Shown here piece by piece: positions 45,477 through 54,513 of a stretch of DNA of 64,000 nucleotides. A program made the translations under genes and the position numbers. The stretch lies in the NCBI RefSeq assembly GCF_023111095.1, contig NZ_JALGYW010000018.1:1-64000 (forward strand), given 5' to 3'. The DNA comes from Maribellus sp. YY47. GTDB lineage: Bacteria > Bacteroidota > Bacteroidia > Bacteroidales > Prolixibacteraceae. Position 1 is the stretch's first letter. Each line of letters starts with the position of its first letter. The notes below the pieces were generated by a model. That model had not been told where the DNA came from, ran no database searches, and was given only the letters and a program-made list of their open reading frames with translations.

Positions 45477-48400
45477 TTAAAATGATACCTGAATACCGAT
45501 GTTAAATACGCGTTGAACAGGGTAGCCCAAACCATTGCCACCCATTTCAGGATCCCACAGTTTGAATTTACTAAACGTTAACAAGTTGGTTCCACTCAAG
45601 TATAAGCGAGCACTTTCCAACCCAATTTTACTGTAAAGTGATTTTGGTAGGGTATAACCAAATTCAGCTGATTTTAGGCGAAGGAATGCTCCGTTTTGCA
45701 TAAACCATGTATTTCTTTGCGTATTATTGAGCACTTCAGAATCGGATAGGCGTGGCCAAGTGGCATAAATGTCGCGGTTGGCTTCCGACCAGTAACTATC
45801 GGCATAAGCTTGCAGCAAGGCATTGTTCTTTTGGAAACCTTCATATGGATCACTCCAGCCTGGCCATTTTGTATAATTGAAGTTGATAAATGGTGCTGTG
45901 GCATCGGCATCAATCCAGAAGGAAGAACGGGCTGATCCCTGGAAAAATACCGAGGCATCAAATCCTTTCCAACCAGCAGAAACACCAAAACCATAGTTAA
46001 TCTCAGGAGATGTTGGATAACCAATTGGAACCATATCAAGTGGGGTGATTTTATCGTCTCCGTTAATGTCTCTGTATTTGATATCACCACCTCTTACTTG
46101 TTCGCCTCCAAAAGTTTGCTCCGGAGAATTTAGAACTTCCCAGTCGTCCACAAACAAACGTTCTGCTATATAACCCCAACTTTGGTTTATTGATTGTCCG
46201 ACTAATGATTTCCAGGGGGTTGCACTATAATCAGGTTCTTCTACCTTTTCGTAAATTCCCCGAGCATAGGTAAAGTTTCCACGTCCCATGATCCAAATTC
46301 CATTGCCAAAAGTCTGGTTATAATCGAGCGAAATGTCGATACCTTTACTCGATGCCTCGCCAACGTTCGCTTTTGTAGTTGCCTGTAATCCAAAGGTGGA
46401 GAATGCCAACCTGTCCCATATAATATTGGTTCGGTATTCGCTAAAAATGTCGGTTTGAATTTCTACTTTGTCCCAAAGTCCCAGTTCTATACCAATATTT
46501 GTTTTTTGGGCAGTTTCCCAGGTAATCTGGTCGTTAGCGTAACGCGAAATGGAAACTCCATTTATTGTATGAGCCCCGTCCGTTCCCCAGCTATACGCGA
46601 TATCGGTATTGTTTAGATTTACGTTAGACAAATAGAAAAAACGGTCGTTTGGAGAACCAATCTGGTCGTTACCTACCAAACCATAAGTTGCCTTTAGTTT
46701 TAATTTGGTAATGGTTTTACTTAAACCTTGCATAAATCCTTCTTTAGAAATAAACCAGGCGAGACCTGCTGACGGGAAGAATCCAAAACGTTCTGCTTTT
46801 GAGAAACGCTCTGTTCCGTTGTATCCAAAGTTGAACTCGGCAAAGTAGCGGGTATCATACGAATAAGTAAAACGACCGGACAATCCCAGGTTGCGACTTG
46901 GCAGTGAAGACTGAAGTGAACTTTCGTTTCCAGAAAGATACTGTCGCATAATACCAACCAACAATCCACTAACGCCATGTTTTTCATTAAAAGTTTGATC
47001 GTAAGTTATTGCGCCTTCGGAATAGAAAGAGGAAGAGACTGTTTTGTTACCTTCCTGGTAATCGAGTGTGGTTCGTCCTTCGTTGGCATTTAGTACTTCT
47101 AGTTCGTATTCGTTAGTACGCGGATTATAGTCTGATACTTCGTAGTAGAAAGGATTGTAGGATCGTACTACGTCGAAGTAGGCATTTCTGGTGGTATTTC
47201 CGAGAAAGCGGGCTCGCAGGCCATCGGTAATAAATGAAAGATCTTGTTTGAGTTCAAACTGCGCCAGCATTAATGATGTACTATATTCTTTATAGCCTCT
47301 TACCAACTGTGCATAAGGGTTAATGTAATTGCCATTTCCATAGTTACCAAACAGAATGTGATTTGTATTTATATGTGCCTGATCTGCTTCAAAAGTGGCA
47401 GGGAACAGTACCGGATTTGAGCGCAGGATGGCGCGATACATGTCTTCGCCGCCGTTTATTGGGCCGCGATAGTCGTCAAATGTTCCGTGTACACGAACCA
47501 CCGCTTCAGTTGTATTGGTTACGTTAATATTAATATTTGAACGAATAAGGTAACGTTTCAGGTCAATATTACTGCTAAATGAATTTGTTTTAGGGACTTC
47601 CAATATTCCATTATCTTTGGAGACCGAACCGGCAATGTAATATCGTGCCACTTTACCTCCCCCCGACATGTTCAGGTTTAACCTTTGGTTCATGGAGTAA
47701 TCTTTCAGCAATTCGTCCTGCCAGTCGGTTTGTGGAAATACATATGGATTTCGTCCTGCAATAGTATTGTCGATTTTACTTTGCGGATATAACAGAAAGC
47801 CCAGAGGATCACGTGTTCTAACTGCTTCATTGTGCAGTTTCATGTATGTGATGGGGTCTGCCAGTTCGATGTTTTTAGTTGGTCTCGACATCGAATTTTC
47901 AAATCGGATATTCACCTTGGCCTTTCCTTCGCGGCCTTCCTTGGTGGTAACCAAAATAACCCCGTTTGCGCCGCGTGCACCGTAAAGGGCTGTTGCAGTG
48001 GCATCTTTCATGATAGAAAAAGCTGCAATATCATCCGGATGAAGTCGGGATAAATCGGTTGCAGAAAGTTCAATACCATCGATTAGGATCAGCGGGTCTT
48101 TTTTGTAGCCGAAAGTAGTTACTCCGCGGATAAAGAATTGCGCGTTGTCCTGTCCCGGTTCTCCACTACGTTGGTAAGAGATCACTCCGGACATACGGCC
48201 AGCCAGTGCGGTTGTTAAGTTACTCGATGGAACGCGAAGTTCTTCCGGACGTACAGTTTCGATAGATGCAAGTACGCTTTCCTTTTTCTGTTTCGCGTAG
48301 GCAACTACTGTAACATCTTCCAGCTCTTCTGCTTTTTCCTTTAAGGTAACTTTGATTGTAGTCTGGTTACCAATGTCAATAATTTGAGATTCCATCCCAA

Positions 48401-48953
48401 TAAACGAGAAAACCAGTTTATCGCTGGCTTGCGCATCTATGGTAAAAGTACCATCAACGTCAGTAATCACACCTCGGGTAGTTCCCACCACTGTAACGGT
48501 TGCGCCGGGAAGTGGCGATCCGGTTGCATCTACGATTGTACCTGTGATTTTTTTGTCCTGTGGTGCTGCTTTTTCAACCTCCGGATTTACTTCTTCAGGT
48601 GTATTTCTGCGGATAATTACCGTTTTGTCATCTACCTGGTAGGCATAACCTTCAGGAACGACGTACTTGTTTAGGATTTCTTCCACTGAGGAAGATTTTT
48701 CATCGACATTTATTTTGTCGAGTGTATCAAAAATATCGGAGCGATAAAGAAAGGTGAACTCGCTTTGCGCTTCAATTTCATTTAAAACGTCAGCTACTGT
48801 CACATTTTTAAGGTGCACTGTCAGCTTAGTCGCCTGGGAATATATACTGGCATTGGCCTGTAATCCCCAAATCGAGAACAGCAGCGTAATTTTTAATAAT
48901 ATAATACATTTCAATCCTCCATGACGGAAGACCTTCACTCTCTTTTTTTTCAT
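45477..48953 (-). CDS. SusC/RagA-type TonB-dependent receptor with STN domain
   Basis: 1158 residues. A signal segment (about 15-36) is followed by an STN domain (about 48-115, VADVLNEIEAQSEFTFLYRS), a carboxypeptidase-regulatory-like domain (about 135-205, ITGTIVDATGSPLPGATV), a plug (about 215-345, with the family motif DGIELSATDLSRLHPDDIAAFSIMKDATATALYGARG) and a beta-barrel ending in GIQVSF. The STN domain marks it as a signalling receptor that talks to the FecR-type anti-sigma factor encoded just upstream. Transport would use TonB/ExbBD. First structural gene of the operon after sigma and FecR. Confidence 0.96.
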   Translation of the reverse strand: MKKKRVKVFRHGGLKCIILLKITLLFSIWGLQANASIYSQATKLTVHLKNVTVADVLNEIEAQSEFTFLYRSDIFDTLDKINVDEKSSSVEEILNKYVVPEGYAYQVDDKTVIIRRNTPEEVNPEVEKAAPQDKKITGTIVDATGSPLPGATVTVVGTTRGVITDVDGTFTIDAQASDKLVFSFIGMESQIIDIGNQTTIKVTLKEKAEELEDVTVVAYAKQKKESVLASIETVRPEELRVPSSNLTTALAGRMSGVISYQRSGEPGQDNAQFFIRGVTTFGYKKDPLILIDGIELSATDLSRLHPDDIAAFSIMKDATATALYGARGANGVILVTTKEGREGKAKVNIRFENSMSRPTKNIELADPITYMKLHNEAVRTRDPLGFLLYPQSKIDNTIAGRNPYVFPQTDWQDELLKDYSMNQRLNLNMSGGGKVARYYIAGSVSKDNGILEVPKTNSFSSNIDLKRYLIRSNININVTNTTEAVVRVHGTFDDYRGPINGGEDMYRAILRSNPVLFPATFEADQAHINTNHILFGNYGNGNYINPYAQLVRGYKEYSTSLMLAQFELKQDLSFITDGLRARFLGNTTRNAYFDVVRSYNPFYYEVSDYNPRTNEYELEVLNANEGRTTLDYQEGNKTVSSSFYSEGAITYDQTFNEKHGVSGLLVGIMRQYLSGNESSLQSSLPSRNLGLSGRFTYSYDTRYFAEFNFGYNGTERFSKAERFGFFPSAGLAWFISKEGFMQGLSKTITKLKLKATYGLVGNDQIGSPNDRFFYLSNVNLNNTDIAYSWGTDGAHTINGVSISRYANDQITWETAQKTNIGIELGLWDKVEIQTDIFSEYRTNIIWDRLAFSTFGLQATTKANVGEASSKGIDISLDYNQTFGNGIWIMGRGNFTYARGIYEKVEEPDYSATPWKSLVGQSINQSWGYIAERLFVDDWEVLNSPEQTFGGEQVRGGDIKYRDINGDDKITPLDMVPIGYPTSPEINYGFGVSAGWKGFDASVFFQGSARSSFWIDADATAPFINFNYTKWPGWSDPYEGFQKNNALLQAYADSYWSEANRDIYATWPRLSDSEVLNNTQRNTWFMQNGAFLRLKSAEFGYTLPKSLYSKIGLESARLYLSGTNLLTFSKFKLWDPEMGGNGLGYPVQRVFNIGIQVSF

Positions 48954-49042
48954 AAGTTGGAAAATATAAGTTTAACAAAGTTTCAACTCCATAAAGATGA
49001 AGGTTAGGTGATTCATTCATCTTCAGGTAAGATCCGGCAGGA

Positions 49043-50200
49043 TCAATTCAAAAAAATGGTTTTCTCATAGGCAGTGAATGTTATTTCGTTCGTTTTACTT
49101 AGTTTATTTAGTACATTTTGAATGTTATCGTAACGCTTTAAATTGCCGTTAAACCGGATGGATCGAATATCGTTGTTTTCAAATTTGAAGTCGACATCGT
49201 ACCAGCGCGATAGTATTTTGGTAATTTCATCCATTCGCATATTTCTGAAATAAAACCGGCCATCTTTCCAGGATGTGAATTCCATTACATCAACGGTTTT
49301 CTTTTCTATTGAGAGAGAATTTTTCGAATAAATCGATTGCTCTCCCGGGGTCAGTTCCTGTTCCACATTGTTGTCGCACAGGCAAACTTTTACTTTCCCT
49401 TCCACCAGGGTAGTGGTAATTTGCTGTTCTTCGTCGTACGAGTTAATATTAAACGAGGTGCCGTAAACTTTCACGGCAAGGTTCGCCGAGTGAACGATAA
49501 ACGGGCGCGTTGAATCGGTTTTCACTTCAAAGAAAGCTTCACCGATGAGCTGTACCTCTCTTGGACCTTTTCCAAAATTTACGGGGTACCTCAATACTGA
49601 TCCTGAATTGATGGTAACCTTTGTTCCGTCTGAAAATTCGAGGTCGTATTCACCTCCCCGCGGAACCATTAAGGTGTTGTAAACGATGGTGTTTTCTTTG
49701 TCTTCTTTTTTTCTTTGGTGATTGGCTTGGTAATTCAGGCGGCTGTCGTTGTTTTTTATAGTTACTTCAGCCTGTTGAATCAATGTGTCTTTTTCTGCCT
49801 CCAGGTCAAGTTTACTTCCGTTATCCAAAACAAGCGTTGCTTTTTTAATGCCCGGCTCGAACTTAATTTCTTCGAGCGCGATTAATTCTTTTTGAGGCTG
49901 GGTTTTTTGCCAGTAAATCACAATGCCTAAAGAGCAGAGAACAAAAATAAATGCTGCCGCACGGAACAATAATCTGTATTTCATCCGAAACGGATTGTCG
50001 ATAGCGATTTTCTTCCATGCTTTTGGCGCATTAACAACCGGATGTTCTTTTGGGGCATTGTAAGTCGCTTGAAGCCGACTGAAATAATCCCGGTGCTCAG
50101 ATGATTCATCCAGCCAACGGTGTAATTCTTCCTTTTCTTCTTCTGAAAGCCAAGAATTGAAGTATTTCCAAATTATTTTATAATCGATGAAATCTTTCAT
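49043..50200 (-). CDS. FecR-family anti-sigma factor
   Basis: 385 residues. A cytoplasmic N-terminal domain (about 1-75, IIWKYFNSWLSEEEKEELHRWLDES) would bind the sigma factor; one membrane helix (about 79-96) follows; the FecR domain is periplasmic (about 178-275, LMVPRGGEYDLEFSDGTKV); a C-terminal DUF4974-like part (about 310-385, YFRNMRMDEITKILSRWYDV) contacts the STN domain of SusC. It lies between the sigma gene and the SusC gene, as in standard trans-envelope signalling loci. Confidence 0.95.
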   Translation of the reverse strand: MKDFIDYKIIWKYFNSWLSEEEKEELHRWLDESSEHRDYFSRLQATYNAPKEHPVVNAPKAWKKIAIDNPFRMKYRLLFRAAAFIFVLCSLGIVIYWQKTQPQKELIALEEIKFEPGIKKATLVLDNGSKLDLEAEKDTLIQQAEVTIKNNDSRLNYQANHQRKKEDKENTIVYNTLMVPRGGEYDLEFSDGTKVTINSGSVLRYPVNFGKGPREVQLIGEAFFEVKTDSTRPFIVHSANLAVKVYGTSFNINSYDEEQQITTTLVEGKVKVCLCDNNVEQELTPGEQSIYSKNSLSIEKKTVDVMEFTSWKDGRFYFRNMRMDEITKILSRWYDVDFKFENNDIRSIRFNGNLKRYDNIQNVLNKLSKTNEITFTAYEKTIFLN

Positions 50201-50266
50201 TTGAAGCTTGCTTCTGTAATGAAAGGCACATAAGTGTTGAAAAAGGTTTATTTGACCCTTAAGAAA

Positions 50267-50800
50267 TTATCCGGAAACGAGACCAATCATTTGACGAATG
50301 GCGGCTCTGCCTTTAAAAAGCTGAACCTTTACGGTGTTTTCGCTGATCGATAATTGATGGGCAATTTCTTTTATGGAGAAGTCGTCAACGTATTTTTTGT
50401 GAAAAATCTGATACATTTTCTCGGGCAATTGATCAATAATGCGTTTAATCTCATCGATGATCTCACTGTCGAGTTGTGCTTCCTGTTCTGATAACTTTAC
50501 AACAGCTTCGATATATAGCAATTGGTGCTTATCTCTGATTTTTAGTGAGCGAAGATGATTCAGACAACTGTTTTTCACCGACTGAAACAAATAGGCCGTT
50601 TCCGATTTTAGCTGAAGACCGTTACGGTTTTCCCAGAGATAGACAAAGGCATTTTGCACAATATCTTCTGAAGCATTCTGATCCATAAGAAAGTTGTTGG
50701 CAAATCTGACAAGCATGGCGTAATTCTTATGAAAAAGTTTTTCAAAATTAAGCACATCCTGTCCTTGAGCAAATAATAAGTTTAGCTTATTGCCTGACAC
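50267..50800 (-). CDS. ECF sigma factor of the SusC/SusD locus
   Basis: 177 residues starting at GTG 50800. Region 2 includes DQNASEDIVQNAFVYLWENR (about 40-59); region 4 has KKYVDDFSIKEIAHQLSISENTVKVQLFKGRAAIRQ (about 134-170). Followed by fecR at a distance of 66 bases. The start region (MSGNKLNLLF) has a decayed copy at 40133-40306. Expected to drive the operon when FecR relays ligand binding by SusC. Confidence 0.93.
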   Translation of the reverse strand: MSGNKLNLLFAQGQDVLNFEKLFHKNYAMLVRFANNFLMDQNASEDIVQNAFVYLWENRNGLQLKSETAYLFQSVKNSCLNHLRSLKIRDKHQLLYIEAVVKLSEQEAQLDSEIIDEIKRIIDQLPEKMYQIFHKKYVDDFSIKEIAHQLSISENTVKVQLFKGRAAIRQMIGLVSG

Positions 50801-50835
50801 AACAGTTTAGTTAAATTAGTTCGAATTTAATGTCC

Positions 50836-50884
50836 CTTAATTCCCTTAAAGTCGACTCTAAATTTAGTGAAAAAATTAAAAAGT
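50836..50884 (-). promoter_or_regulatory. Conserved block upstream of the PUL sigma gene
   Basis: The minus strand reads ACTTTTTAATT (50884-50874) and, after a gap, GTCGACTTTAAGGGAATTAAG (50856-50836), less than 40 bases before the sigma GTG. The same block precedes the sigma remnant at 40336-40384. It may be the promoter or an operator of the sigma gene. Confidence 0.5.
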
Positions 50885-50909
50885 GCCAGTTTTTTTAAAA
50901 AAATCTGGA

Positions 50910-51263
50910 TTAGTCTTTAAAGAAGCTGTTATCCTCATCGTCGTCATCGAGCTCGATTCCTTCCGGATCGGAGACTTCGGTGTTTGCTTCCTTTTTGCTG
51001 TGGTTTAAATCATGTTGTTGTTGAAGTTCTTCATTTAACCGAAGCATCTTTTTGTATTCGCGCCTCGCTTTCCATAAACGGGGGTAAAGGTAGAGTGCCG
51101 CAAGCAGGTAGCCCAGGAAAATACATCCGAGCAAAATCAGAACAAGGGGAGCGTTGCTGATTTCCCAGAAAAAGAGGTGAATGGTTACATCAACGGAGTT
51201 CTGCAATGTAAATATCACGAGCAGAACAGCCAAAATGAGTAAAAATACGACGAGTGCACTCAT
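50910..51263 (-). CDS. LapA-domain membrane protein
   Basis: 117 residues with two membrane helices (about 3-20, 38-62) and the motif VIFTLQNSVDVTIHLFFWEI, typical of LapA/DUF1049 (lipopolysaccharide assembly protein A domain). A basic/coiled-coil tail and an acidic end (ELDDDDEDNSFFKD) follow. In the same orientation as lepB but separated from it by a terminator. Confidence 0.82.
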   Translation of the reverse strand: MSALVVFLLILAVLLVIFTLQNSVDVTIHLFFWEISNAPLVLILLGCIFLGYLLAALYLYPRLWKARREYKKMLRLNEELQQQHDLNHSKKEANTEVSDPEGIELDDDDEDNSFFKD

Positions 51264-51284
51264 GATAAATGTTTTTATAAAAGT

Positions 51285-51315
51285 AAAAAAGGATAGCCTA
51301 AAGAGCTATCCTTTT
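51285..51315. terminator. Bidirectional-looking terminator between lepB and the LapA gene
   Basis: AAAAGGATAGC (51287-51297) pairs with GCTATCCTTTT (51305-51315). On the minus strand it is followed by a T run, so it ends the dapB-lepB transcript. Confidence 0.8.
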
Positions 51316-51361
51316 AACGAATATTTTTATCGTTGATTGTGTATCAGTCGATTGAGTATTG

Positions 51362-52702
51362 TTATTTAACAACACTGAACATTCTTTTGAAACGGATATT
51401 GGCCGGGAAGCTTTTGTCTTTATCCAGCGAAAGCCATATAAACTTGGCTTTTCCTACTACGTGGTCTTCGGGTACGAAGCCCCAGTAGCGCGAGTCAGCT
51501 GAATTATGACGGTTGTCGCCCATCATCCAGTAATAATCCATTTTAAAGGTGTAACTGGTTGCTACTTCTCCGTTAATTTTAATTTCGTTGCCGTTTACCT
51601 CAAGGTTGTTGGCTTCGTAAACATCAATAATTCTTTGGTATAGGGGAAGATTATCGACAGTCAGATTCACCGTGGTTCCCTTTGCGGGAATGGTGATCGG
51701 GCCGAAATTATCTACGTTCCAGGGGAATTTTGAATCGGAAGGGAAGATGGCAGGCTCCCATTGTCCGGGATCTTGCAATACTTCGGTTACCGATTTTACA
51801 TTGCTGAAAGTTTTAATTTCTTCTGCTGCTTTTTCGGTGAGCGGAAAGAAGTAACGCTGGCTGGAAAAAACTCCGCGGTCGGCTTCCGAAATATTCAGGC
51901 GGTCGAGCGCTTTGGGATTAATCGATGTTCCGTTGGTTTCAACAATGTAATCGAACTGCATTCCCGGGTATTTCTTTTGTGGCTCACCGTTTACATATAA
52001 CTGGCCTTTAATAATCTTGATTTCGTCGCCGGCAATACCAACGCAACGTTTGATATAATTTTCGCGCTTGTCAACAGGGCGGGAAATAATTTCACCAAAA
52101 GTTCTTTTGTCACCCCAAACCCTGTCTCTGCCGTTTTCGCGAACCAGCTGATAATAGCTTGCATTGGGAATTCCCAGGGCTACAGTGTCGCCTTCCGGAA
52201 AATGGAAAACAACCACATCATTGTTTTTTATTTCACCAAAACCGGCCAGGCGTTTGTAAGGACGCTGAATCAATTCTGAATACGATTTTCCTCCAACAAT
52301 CGGCATTGTGTTGTGAACAAATGGAAAGGAAAGCGGAGTGTTTGGCGTTTTGGGGCCGTATGCAGTTTTACTTACAAACAGGTAATCGCCCACCAGCATC
52401 GATTTTTCCATTGATGAGGTAGGAATCGTATACGCCTCGATAAAAAACATCCGGATAAAAGTAGCGGCAATCACCGCGAAAATAATGGCATCTACCCATT
52501 CAACCACTTTGGTTTGCTTTCCGTTGGGCGGATTTTTCTTTTTCCAGAATGCCCAATGCACTTTTTGTGTGATGTAAATATCGAAAATGATGGCAAGTAC
52601 TATAAACCATAAATAACTGCCGAGCCAAATTACCCAAAGCGAGTAGAGCAATCCTACGGTTATAAACTTAAACCATTTGTTACTTAAAATTGAAGGTATC
52701 AT
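51362..52702 (-). CDS. lepB: Signal peptidase I
   Basis: 446 residues, long because of insertions common in Bacteroidota. Two N-terminal membrane helices (about 11-45) and a third near 72-90. Catalytic Ser97 in TIPTSSMEKSMLVGDYL and Lys218 in YIKRCVGIAGDEI. The box MMGDNRHNSADSRYWGFVP near the C-terminus is also typical. It removes signal peptides from secreted proteins. It lies 11 bases after dapB, in the same transcript. Confidence 0.95.
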   Translation of the reverse strand: MIPSILSNKWFKFITVGLLYSLWVIWLGSYLWFIVLAIIFDIYITQKVHWAFWKKKNPPNGKQTKVVEWVDAIIFAVIAATFIRMFFIEAYTIPTSSMEKSMLVGDYLFVSKTAYGPKTPNTPLSFPFVHNTMPIVGGKSYSELIQRPYKRLAGFGEIKNNDVVVFHFPEGDTVALGIPNASYYQLVRENGRDRVWGDKRTFGEIISRPVDKRENYIKRCVGIAGDEIKIIKGQLYVNGEPQKKYPGMQFDYIVETNGTSINPKALDRLNISEADRGVFSSQRYFFPLTEKAAEEIKTFSNVKSVTEVLQDPGQWEPAIFPSDSKFPWNVDNFGPITIPAKGTTVNLTVDNLPLYQRIIDVYEANNLEVNGNEIKINGEVATSYTFKMDYYWMMGDNRHNSADSRYWGFVPEDHVVGKAKFIWLSLDKDKSFPANIRFKRMFSVVK

Positions 52703-52713
52703 CCGATGTTGAA

Positions 52714-53430
52714 TTATAGATTTAGTAAGTCTTTCATGCTAAGAATGCCTTTGTGGCCCATGCAATATTCGGCGGCCAGTACCGCGCCAAATGCAAATCC
52801 CTTGCGGCTTTTGGCACTGTGCGTAATTTCTATGAAATCGATGTCAGATTCGTATTTTACGGTATGAATACCGGGAACCTGACCAACGCGTTCCGATTTG
52901 ATGTTTAGCTCGTTTTGCTGTGGCGTGGCGTCGTTTACCCAGGCATTTTTCCCCGGAAGCAGATCGAGTATATCATCGGCCAGGCTGATGGCTGTTCCAC
53001 TTGGGGCATCCAGTTTTTGTGTGTGATGAACTTCAGTCATCTCCACATTGTATTCATTTCTGGGGGCCATTAATTCTGCCAGTTTTTTGTTGAGTTCAAA
53101 AAACAGGTTAACGCCTACCGAGAAATTACTGCCGTAAAAGAAAGTCCCGTTTTTTTCGGCGCAGTTGCGGTAAACTTCTTCTTTTTTGTCGAGCCAGCCG
53201 GTTGTTCCGCTCACTACAGGTATTCCTGCTTCGAAACACAACGAATAATTAGCAACGGCAGATGCCGGTATGGTAAATTCAATGGCAGCATCACATTTTT
53301 GGAGGTTTTCAACCGTAAGATCTGCCTGGTTATTGATATCGATTTTTAAGCCAATTTCGTGACCACGTTCCAGGGCAATCTTTTCAATTTCCTTACCCAT
53401 TCTGCCGTAGCCAATAAGAGCTATCTTCAT
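52714..53430 (-). CDS. dapB: 4-hydroxy-tetrahydrodipicolinate reductase
   Basis: NAD(P)H-dependent step of lysine/diaminopimelate synthesis. 238 residues from ATG 53430 (MKIALIGYGRMGKEI), the NAD-binding GxGxxG start; a longer frame begins inside the -7 box TATCTTTG (53470-53463). EVHHTQKLDAPSGTA is the catalytic block (His-His, Lys). Complete length for the short Bacteroidota form. Confidence 0.94.
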   Translation of the reverse strand: MKIALIGYGRMGKEIEKIALERGHEIGLKIDINNQADLTVENLQKCDAAIEFTIPASAVANYSLCFEAGIPVVSGTTGWLDKKEEVYRNCAEKNGTFFYGSNFSVGVNLFFELNKKLAELMAPRNEYNVEMTEVHHTQKLDAPSGTAISLADDILDLLPGKNAWVNDATPQQNELNIKSERVGQVPGIHTVKYESDIDFIEITHSAKSRKGFAFGAVLAAEYCMGHKGILSMKDLLNL

Positions 53431-53462
53431 ACGTAAAACTTTGATAAAATTAAAACAAGTCA

Positions 53463-53470
53463 CAAAGATA
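53463..53470 (-). promoter_or_regulatory. -7 promoter box of dapB-lepB
   Basis: TATCTTTG on the minus strand (53470-53463), 33 bases before the dapB ATG. The -33 element is weak. Confidence 0.5.
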
Positions 53471-53622
53471 TAATATTACTCAAATCTACCCAGTAAGCGC
53501 TGAAACTTAAAATTATTTCGACCAACAAGCTGTTGCGCAAGATAAATGAGCTGCTAAAATTAAGAAAGATGTTTTCGCGGCTCGTCTTATTTTGCCTATT
53601 TTTATCCATCATAATACAGAGC

Positions 53623-54456
53623 ATGAAAAACATTAAACTGGTAGCAACCGATCTCGACGGCACTTTTCTCAGAAACGACCGAACGATCAGCGAATCCAAC
53701 CTCGAAGCGTTAAGACGCCTTGGCGAACGACAAATCATTCGGGTAGCAGCAACGGGGCGCAATCTAAATAAAGTAAAAGAAGTTTTAACTGATGATATCC
53801 CGTTTGATTACGTGGTTTTTTCATCGGGCGCCGGAATTTATCAATGGAATAAAAAAGAACATCTTTTTGCGCAGAATCTTAGTCGAAATTCGTCGGAGAA
53901 ACTTTTGCGGCATTTTGTTAGCCGAAAATTGAATTTTCATGCGTTTTACCCGGTTCCCGAAAACCACAATCATTATTTTTTCAGGGGCGAGGAAGAGTGT
54001 GAAGAGTTTGAACGTTACTTCAATTTTAACCAATATTACGCTACCGAATTAGATCCGGAACAATTGCCGCAAACCGAACTATGTCAGTTTTTGGTGATCA
54101 TTAAAGAAGACGAGGACGATTTTCGAAAGCTAAAAACCGAAATTGAAGGTCTTTGTCCCGAGATCAGGGTGATTCGTTCCTCTTCACCCATCACTCCGGG
54201 TTACATCTGGATCGAAGTGTTTCACCATTTGGTTTCAAAAGGGAATGGCGTTCGCGAAGTGTGCAGGCTAAGTGGCGTGGAAGTGGATGAAACGATGGGA
54301 ATTGGAAACGATTACAACGATTTTGATTTGCTTGAATTTACGCGGCACTCGTTTCTTACCTATAATTCACCCAAAGCCATTCAGCATAAATATCCATTGA
54401 TGCCGAGTAACGAAGAAGATGCGTTTGCCGTATCGGTGCAACCTTTGCTCGTTTAA
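53623..54456 (+). CDS. HAD-superfamily (Cof-type) phosphatase
   Basis: 277 residues from ATG 53623 (MKNIKLVATDLDGTFLRND). Motif I is DLDGTFL with both aspartates, motif II is AATGRN, and motif IV is MGIGNDYNDFDLLEF. These are typical of the type IIB (Cof) sugar-phosphate phosphatases; substrate unknown. The frame is open for 30 codons further upstream, but that part reads like noncoding sequence. Divergent from dapB. Confidence 0.9.
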   Translation: MKNIKLVATDLDGTFLRNDRTISESNLEALRRLGERQIIRVAATGRNLNKVKEVLTDDIPFDYVVFSSGAGIYQWNKKEHLFAQNLSRNSSEKLLRHFVSRKLNFHAFYPVPENHNHYFFRGEEECEEFERYFNFNQYYATELDPEQLPQTELCQFLVIIKEDEDDFRKLKTEIEGLCPEIRVIRSSSPITPGYIWIEVFHHLVSKGNGVREVCRLSGVEVDETMGIGNDYNDFDLLEFTRHSFLTYNSPKAIQHKYPLMPSNEEDAFAVSVQPLLV

Positions 54457-54513
54457 CCAACTGTAATTCTTTAACCCGAATGAGTACACATGTAATAAAT
54501 TAAATAATAAAAA

